Part shown: positions 59,277 to 64,000 of the stretch, one piece after another
Position numbering within the stretch: the first letter of the stretch is position 1
Layout: every line of letters starts with the position of its first letter
Source: Sphingomonadales bacterium
GTDB taxonomy: Bacteria > Pseudomonadota > Alphaproteobacteria > Sphingomonadales > Sphingomonadaceae
Direction: 5' to 3'
Assembly (NCBI GenBank): GCA_028868535.1
Contig: JAGWUH010000012.1
Location: 1-64,000 of the forward strand
Length of the DNA stretch: 64,000 nucleotides
Notes under the pieces: model-generated
What the model saw: only the letters and a program-made list of their open reading frames with translations
Told to the model about the DNA's origin: nothing
Database searches by the model: none
Program-made: the position numbers and the translations under genes

Positions 59277-60478
59277 GCCGCATGTCTCCCGTTCGCGCCG
59301 GCGGGGTGGTTGCGCAGCACCAGCCGGCGCGGGCCGAGCAGCGCCCAGGTCGGGCCGAGGTCGCAGGCGACCAGTTCCAGCGCCGGCATCGCCGCCAGCG
59401 TCGCGGCGACCAGCGCGGTGACTTCGGCGCGGGCGATGTGGAGGCCGAGGCAGTAGTGGAAACCGAAGCCGAAGCCGAAGTTCGCCCGCGGCGGGCGCGC
59501 CGCATCGAAGGCATCGGGCGCGTCGTGCTCGGCCGCGTCGCGGCTGGCGGCGCCGAGCAGGACATAGACGCTGTCGCCCGCGGCCAGCGCCTGCGCGCCC
59601 AGCGTGGCGCCGCCCTCGCGCACCTTGCGCTGGATCACCTGCGCGACGGTGTCGTGCCGCATGACCTCGTCGAGGTACGCCTCGATCCGCGCCGGTTCGG
59701 CGCGCAACGCGGCGGCGTCGGCAGGATTCGCCGCCAGTCGCGCCAGCGCGTTGCCCATCCAGCGCTCGGTGGTATCGACCGCGCCGAGCGTGAAGTTGAA
59801 GACGTTGTCGCGCATCACCGTCTCGGTAATGCCGTTCTGGCCGACCGCGGCGACCATCCGCGCGATCAGGTCCGCCGGCGGCTCGCCGCGCGCCAGCCGG
59901 ACGCGGCGCTCCGCCACCTGCGCGTCGATCATCGCATAGACCGCGGCCTTGCCGGCCTCGTGGCGGCGCTGCGCCGCGCTGCCCTCGGCATAGCCGAGCG
60001 CCGGGGTATCGGCGGACAGCGCGGCATAGTGCTCGATCACCGGCCAGTCGCCCTGCGGCACTCCGAACAGCAGCGTGATCACTTCCAGCACCATCCGGCG
60101 GAACAGCGGCATGAAGTCGATCGGCGCGCCGCCGCCGGGCTGCGCCGCCGCCAGCACGGCGGCGGCGATCCGCGCGAAATCGGCGCTGCGTGCGTCCATC
60201 GCCGGGCGCGAGACGTGGCGCGCCCAGACCGCGCGGATGACGTGGTGCATCGCCGTGTCGTTGACCAGCATGCCCTCGCCCTTGAACACTTCGGCGACAG
60301 GGGTGCCGGCGGAGGTGAAGCGGGCGAGGTCCGACAGCACGATGCGCACTTCGGCGGCGCCGCTGACCAGCCAGCCGGCCAGCGCCTCGCTCCACACCAC
60401 CGGTCCGGCGGCGCGCAACCGGGCGAAGGCTCCCGCCGGCAGGTCCTCGCCCGCCCTCAGCTCGAAATCGAATGGCAT
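59273..60478 (-). CDS. Cytochrome P450 (second)
   Basis: 401 residues. The I-helix segment LGAVDTTERW has DT but a hydrophobic residue in place of the usual Gly before it. ExxR is E271-R274, and the heme loop is FGFGFHYCLGLH with Cys343. The first gene of a tightly overlapping operon with the sulfotransferase and the DUF1214 protein. No ferredoxin is adjacent; the ferredoxin at 4780-5100 or another carrier would be needed. It is divergent from ilvD. Confidence 0.92.
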   Translation of the reverse strand: MPFDFELRAGEDLPAGAFARLRAAGPVVWSEALAGWLVSGAAEVRIVLSDLARFTSAGTPVAEVFKGEGMLVNDTAMHHVIRAVWARHVSRPAMDARSADFARIAAAVLAAAQPGGGAPIDFMPLFRRMVLEVITLLFGVPQGDWPVIEHYAALSADTPALGYAEGSAAQRRHEAGKAAVYAMIDAQVAERRVRLARGEPPADLIARMVAAVGQNGITETVMRDNVFNFTLGAVDTTERWMGNALARLAANPADAAALRAEPARIEAYLDEVMRHDTVAQVIQRKVREGGATLGAQALAAGDSVYVLLGAASRDAAEHDAPDAFDAARPPRANFGFGFGFHYCLGLHIARAEVTALVAATLAAMPALELVACDLGPTWALLGPRRLVLRNHPAGANGRHAA

Positions 60479-60615
60479 CGTTGCTCTCCCGGGTCGCGAT
60501 GCTGGGTCAGGCGCGCGGCCGCGTCAATCGCGCGTCGCACCGGCGGCAGGCCATTTTTGCGCTTATATGCGCGCCGGGGATGGAGTAGTGGCGGCGCGAA
60601 ACAAGGAGTCCCGCC

Positions 60616-62463
60616 ATGCCCGCCTATCGTTCCCGCACCACCACCCACGGTCGCAACATGGCCGGCGCGCGCGGTCTGTGGCGGGCGACCGGGATGACCG
60701 ACGCCGATTTCGGCAAGCCGATCATCGCCGTGGTCAATTCGTTCACCCAGTTCGTCCCGGGGCACGTGCATCTGAAGGACCTGGGGCAACTGGTCGCGCG
60801 CGAGATCGAGGCGGCGGGCGGCGTCGCCAAGGAGTTCAACACGATCGCGGTCGACGATGGCATCGCCATGGGCCACGACGGCATGCTCTATTCGCTGCCG
60901 AGCCGCGACCTGATCGCGGACAGCGTCGAATACATGGTCAACGCCCACTGCGCCGACGCGATGGTGTGCATCTCCAACTGCGACAAGATCACGCCGGGGA
61001 TGCTGATGGCGGCGCTGCGCATCGACATCCCGGTGGTGTTCGTCTCGGGCGGGCCGATGGAAGCGGGCAAGGTCGTGCTGAAGGGCAAGGAGCACGCGCT
61101 CGACCTGATCGACGCGATGATCGCCGCCGCTGACGAGAGCTACAGCGACGAGGACGTCAAGACCATCGAGCGTTCGGCCTGCCCGACCTGCGGATCGTGC
61201 AGCGGCATGTTCACCGCCAACTCTATGAACTGCCTGACCGAGGCGCTGGGGCTGTCCCTGCCCGGCAACGGCTCGACTCTCGCCACCCACGCCGATCGCG
61301 AGCGGCTGTTCAAGGAAGCCGGCCGGCTGATCGTCGATCTGTGCAAGCGGTATTACGAGCAGGACGACATGAGCGTCCTGCCGCGCGCGATCGCCAGCTT
61401 CGGCGCGTTCGAGAACGCGATGAGCCTCGACATCGCCATGGGCGGATCGACCAACACCGTGCTGCACCTGCTGGCGGCGGCGCAGGAGGCCGGGGTGGAC
61501 TTCACCATGGCCGACATCGATCGGCTGTCGCGCCAGGTGCCGTGCCTGTCGAAGGTGGCACCGGCGAAGAACGACGTCCACATGGAGGACGTGCATCGCG
61601 CCGGCGGGATCATGGCGATCCTCGGCCAGCTCGACCGCGCCGGGCTGCTGCACACCGACCTGCCGACCGTGCACAGCAAGACGCTGGGCGATGCGCTCAA
61701 CCAGTGGGACATCTCGCGCACCAACTCGCCGGCGGTGCAGGAGTTCTTCAAGGCCGCGCCCGGCGGGGTGCCGACGCAGGTGGCGTTCAGCCAGAACCGC
61801 CGCTGGGAATCGCTCGACCTCGATCGCGAGAACGGGGTGATCCGCTCGAAGGAGCACGCGTTCAGCCAGGATGGCGGGCTGGCGGTGCTGTTCGGCAACA
61901 TCGCCCGCGACGGCTGCATCGTGAAGACCGCGGGGGTGGACGAGAGCATCCTGAAGTTCACCGGCCCGGCGAAGGTCTACGAGAGCCAGGACGCCGCGGT
62001 CACCGCGATCCTCACCGGGCAGATCGTGGCCGGCGACGTCGTCGTCATCCGCTACGAGGGGCCGAAGGGCGGGCCGGGGATGCAGGAAATGCTCTACCCG
62101 ACGAGCTACCTGAAGTCGAAAGGACTGGGCAAGGCCTGCGCGCTGCTCACCGACGGGCGTTTCTCGGGCGGCACCTCCGGCCTGTCGATCGGCCACGCCT
62201 CGCCCGAGGCGGCCGAAGGCGGCGACATCGGGCTGGTGCGCGACGGTGACACCATCGCGATCGACATCCCCGGCCGCACCATCCACCTCGCGGTCAGCGA
62301 CGAGGAACTCGCCGCGCGCCGGGCCGAGCAGGAAGCGAAGGGCTGGCGGCCCGCCAAGGAACGCCCTCGCAAGGTCTCGACCGCGCTGCAGGCCTATGCG
62401 GCGATGACCACCAGCGCCGCGCGCGGCGCGGTGCGCGATCTGTCGCAGCTCAAGCGCACTTGA
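60616..62463 (+). CDS. ilvD: Dihydroxy-acid dehydratase
   Basis: 615 residues, full length. [20 protein letters not shown] opens the family. The Fe-S cysteines lie in NCDKITPGM and [32 protein letters not shown] and the C-terminal [20 protein letters not shown] are conserved. It makes the 2-oxoacids of the isoleucine and valine pathways. AAGGAG precedes the ATG. The next gene begins at the stop codon. Confidence 0.96.
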   Translation: MPAYRSRTTTHGRNMAGARGLWRATGMTDADFGKPIIAVVNSFTQFVPGHVHLKDLGQLVAREIEAAGGVAKEFNTIAVDDGIAMGHDGMLYSLPSRDLIADSVEYMVNAHCADAMVCISNCDKITPGMLMAALRIDIPVVFVSGGPMEAGKVVLKGKEHALDLIDAMIAAADESYSDEDVKTIERSACPTCGSCSGMFTANSMNCLTEALGLSLPGNGSTLATHADRERLFKEAGRLIVDLCKRYYEQDDMSVLPRAIASFGAFENAMSLDIAMGGSTNTVLHLLAAAQEAGVDFTMADIDRLSRQVPCLSKVAPAKNDVHMEDVHRAGGIMAILGQLDRAGLLHTDLPTVHSKTLGDALNQWDISRTNSPAVQEFFKAAPGGVPTQVAFSQNRRWESLDLDRENGVIRSKEHAFSQDGGLAVLFGNIARDGCIVKTAGVDESILKFTGPAKVYESQDAAVTAILTGQIVAGDVVVIRYEGPKGGPGMQEMLYPTSYLKSKGLGKACALLTDGRFSGGTSGLSIGHASPEAAEGGDIGLVRDGDTIAIDIPGRTIHLAVSDEELAARRAEQEAKGWRPAKERPRKVSTALQAYAAMTTSAARGAVRDLSQLKRT

Positions 62464-63863
62464 GTTTTGCGGTGACGCCGCCTTCGGCCCAGATCCTGAC
62501 GGTCGCGCAGATGCGCGCCGCCGAGGAGGCGCTGATCGCGGCGGGGACGAGCGTCGATGCGCTGATGCAGGTGGCCGGTCACGGGGCTGCCGATTGGGTC
62601 TGGCGGGTTTCGGCCGGGCACAAGGTGACGGTGCTGTGCGGGCCGGGCAACAACGGCGGCGACGGCTATGTCCTTGCCGAGGCGATCCGCGCGCGCGGCT
62701 GCAAAGTCGCGGTGGTGGCGGCTTGCGATCCCGCCACCGACGCCGCGCGCAATGCCCGCGCGCTCTATCGCGGCGAGGTGCTGGGGCCGGAGGCGGAGGC
62801 CCACGGCGAGGTGTTCGTCGATTGCCTGTTCGGCAGCGGACTGACGCGGCCGCTGTCCGATCCGCATTATGCCCTGCTGACGCGGCTCGCGGCTTCTCAC
62901 CACAAGCGGGTGGCGGTGGACCTGCCGAGCGGGGTGGACAGCGACAGCGGCGCCGGCCTGAACGAGGCACTGCCGCGCTATGACCTGACGGTGGCGCTGG
63001 GGGCCTGGAAGTTCGCGCACGTGCTGATGCCGTCGCGGGCGCTGGCGGGGCAGTGCCGGCTGGTGGGCATCGGCGTGGCGGAAGTGCCGGGTGCGGCGCG
63101 GATGGTGGAGAAGCCGCTGCTGCGGCGGCCGCGCCATCGCGACAACAAGTTTTCGCGCGGCATGGTGTTGCTGGTCGCCGGGGCGATGCCGGGCGCGGCG
63201 GTGCTGGCGGGATCGGCGGCGATCCGGGGCGGCGCCGGCTATGTCAAGGTCGCCGGCGGGCAGGGCCTGCCGCCCGAACTGGTCGCGGTCCCCGGCGATC
63301 TCGACGCGGCGCTGGCGGACCGGCGGATCGGCGCGGTGCTCGCCGGGCCGGGCCTGGGGCGCGACGATGCGGCCCGGGCGCGACTGGGCGCGGTGCTGGC
63401 GCGGCCGCACCGCGCGCTGGTGCTCGATGCCGATGCGCTGAACCTGCTCGGGCCGGGCCTGCCGTCGGTCGCCGGCGCGGTACTGACCCCGCACGGCGGC
63501 GAGATGGCGGCACTGGAAGCCGCGTTCGGGCTCGAAGGCGGCGGCAGCAAGGTTGCCCGCGCGACCGCGCTGGCGGCGCGGTTGCAGGCGACGGTGGTGT
63601 TCAAGGGCGCCGACACGGTGATCGCCGCGCCCGACGGCCGCATCGCCTGCGGCCCGCACGCGCCGGTGTGGCTGGCGATGGCCGGCACCGGCGACGTGCT
63701 CGCCGGGCTGCTGGCGGCGCGGCTCGCCACCGGCGCGGAGCCGTTCACCGCCGCCTGCGAGGCGGTCTGGCTCCACGGCGAGGCGGCTTACCTCGCCGGC
63801 CCCGCGTTCACCGCGCCCGATCTGGCGGCAGCGGTCCCGGCGGCGCTGGCGAGCGCGATCTGA
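62460..63863 (+). CDS. nnr: Bifunctional NAD(P)H-hydrate repair enzyme
   Basis: 467 residues from a TTG that overlaps the ilvD stop; a GTG at 62472 is an equally good start, and neither has a clear ribosome site. The N-terminal NnrE epimerase domain (about 1-210) has [20 protein letters not shown] and [14 protein letters not shown]. The C-terminal NnrD dehydratase domain has [10 protein letters not shown] and [16 protein letters not shown] with the catalytic Asp. It repairs damaged NADH and NADPH. The RNA methyltransferase gene follows one base after its stop. Confidence 0.93.
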   Translation: MSFAVTPPSAQILTVAQMRAAEEALIAAGTSVDALMQVAGHGAADWVWRVSAGHKVTVLCGPGNNGGDGYVLAEAIRARGCKVAVVAACDPATDAARNARALYRGEVLGPEAEAHGEVFVDCLFGSGLTRPLSDPHYALLTRLAASHHKRVAVDLPSGVDSDSGAGLNEALPRYDLTVALGAWKFAHVLMPSRALAGQCRLVGIGVAEVPGAARMVEKPLLRRPRHRDNKFSRGMVLLVAGAMPGAAVLAGSAAIRGGAGYVKVAGGQGLPPELVAVPGDLDAALADRRIGAVLAGPGLGRDDAARARLGAVLARPHRALVLDADALNLLGPGLPSVAGAVLTPHGGEMAALEAAFGLEGGGSKVARATALAARLQATVVFKGADTVIAAPDGRIACGPHAPVWLAMAGTGDVLAGLLAARLATGAEPFTAACEAVWLHGEAAYLAGPAFTAPDLAAAVPAALASAI

Positions 63864-63864
63864 C

Positions 63865-64000
63865 ATGGACGGCGAAGAGATCGTCCGCATCGCCGCGCGC
63901 GGGGATGGCCTGACCGCCAGCGGCCGCCATTCGCCCGGCGCCGCCCCCGGCGACGTCCTGCGCGACGATGGCACGCTGGTCCCCGGGCCGCACCGCGCCA
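63865..64000 (+). CDS. RumA/RlmD-type 23S rRNA (uracil-5)-methyltransferase, N-terminal part
   Basis: The first 45 codons before the window edge. The start (GEEIVRIAARGDGLTASGRH, then GDVLRDDGTLVPGPHR) matches the short TRAM-like N-terminus of sphingomonad class I RNA uracil methyltransferases. The cluster-binding cysteines and the catalytic domain lie beyond the window. The call rests on recognition of this N-terminus only. Confidence 0.6.
   Translation, partial: MDGEEIVRIAARGDGLTASGRHSPGAAPGDVLRDDGTLVPGPHRA

Overview
This 64 kb window is high-GC, densely packed chromosomal DNA from an alphaproteobacterium. The gene set points to Sphingomonadales, with Novosphingobium or Sphingomonas relatives as the best guess: LolC/LolD, a PurF that opens EECGVFG, FixJ-type regulators, Rieske and P450 oxygenases, and a copy of a short palindromic repeat that reads ERSFDRLRT inside dnaE. 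I found no rRNA, tRNA, CRISPR array, prophage or transposase gene. The genus is an inference from gene content.

Layout. 1-6.3 kb: the 5' end of greB, an orphan chemoreceptor, a DapB-like dehydrogenase, a secreted beta-helix-like protein, and a P450-ferredoxin pair. 6.5-11.4 kb: metY, a lytic transglycosylase divergent from dapA, and a SnoaL-like protein. 11.5-13.9 kb: a TetR regulator and a Rieske oxygenase with a small partner. 13.9-19.5 kb: glutathione peroxidase, lolD/lolC, purF, an SDR and a PilZ protein. 19.6-23 kb: a two-component cluster (histidine kinase, FixJ-like regulator, lone receiver, degenerate-receiver regulator). 23-30.1 kb: photolyase, the 2-oxoacid:ferredoxin oxidoreductase pair, rppH, a TPR protein and rsmB. 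30.3-32.3 kb: a second FixJ-like regulator with a membrane histidine kinase. 32.35-33.35 kb: a gene-poor kilobase with strong hairpins and a precise 19-bp tandem array. 33.3-36.6 kb: guaB, alanine dehydrogenase and a YaiI-type protein. 36.7-41.3 kb: an IclR-centred catabolic cluster (two SDRs, a TauD-type dioxygenase, an alpha/beta hydrolase). 41.3-43.6 kb: FMN reductase, pirin and a divergent LysR. 43.7-55.1 kb: alaS, a lipoprotein, a methyltransferase, an EF-G paralogue, dnaE and an MHS-type MFS transporter. 55.0-56.8 kb: a radical SAM gene split and rebuilt by a small insertion. 56.9-60.5 kb: a tightly overlapping P450-sulfotransferase-DUF1214 operon. 60.6-64 kb: ilvD, nnr and the start of a RumA-type RNA methyltransferase.

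How the genes work together. Much of the window is housekeeping: lysine, methionine and branched-chain amino acid synthesis, purines, translation, replication and lipoprotein export. Between these lie small oxidative modules, each with its own regulator (TetR-Rieske, IclR-TauD/SDR/hydrolase, LysR-pirin/FMN reductase, P450-ferredoxin, P450-sulfotransferase). They suit a metabolically versatile aerobe acting on aromatic, terpenoid or steroid-like compounds. No substrate can be assigned from sequence.

The most unusual structure is a 695-bp AT-richer insertion (55889-56583) in the radical SAM gene. It is flanked by an 8-bp direct repeat and brings its own diverged 5' end of that gene, so the gene is restored as a chimera while the native 5' end is left stranded on the far side. 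The second is the 19-bp iteron-like array at 32846-33000.
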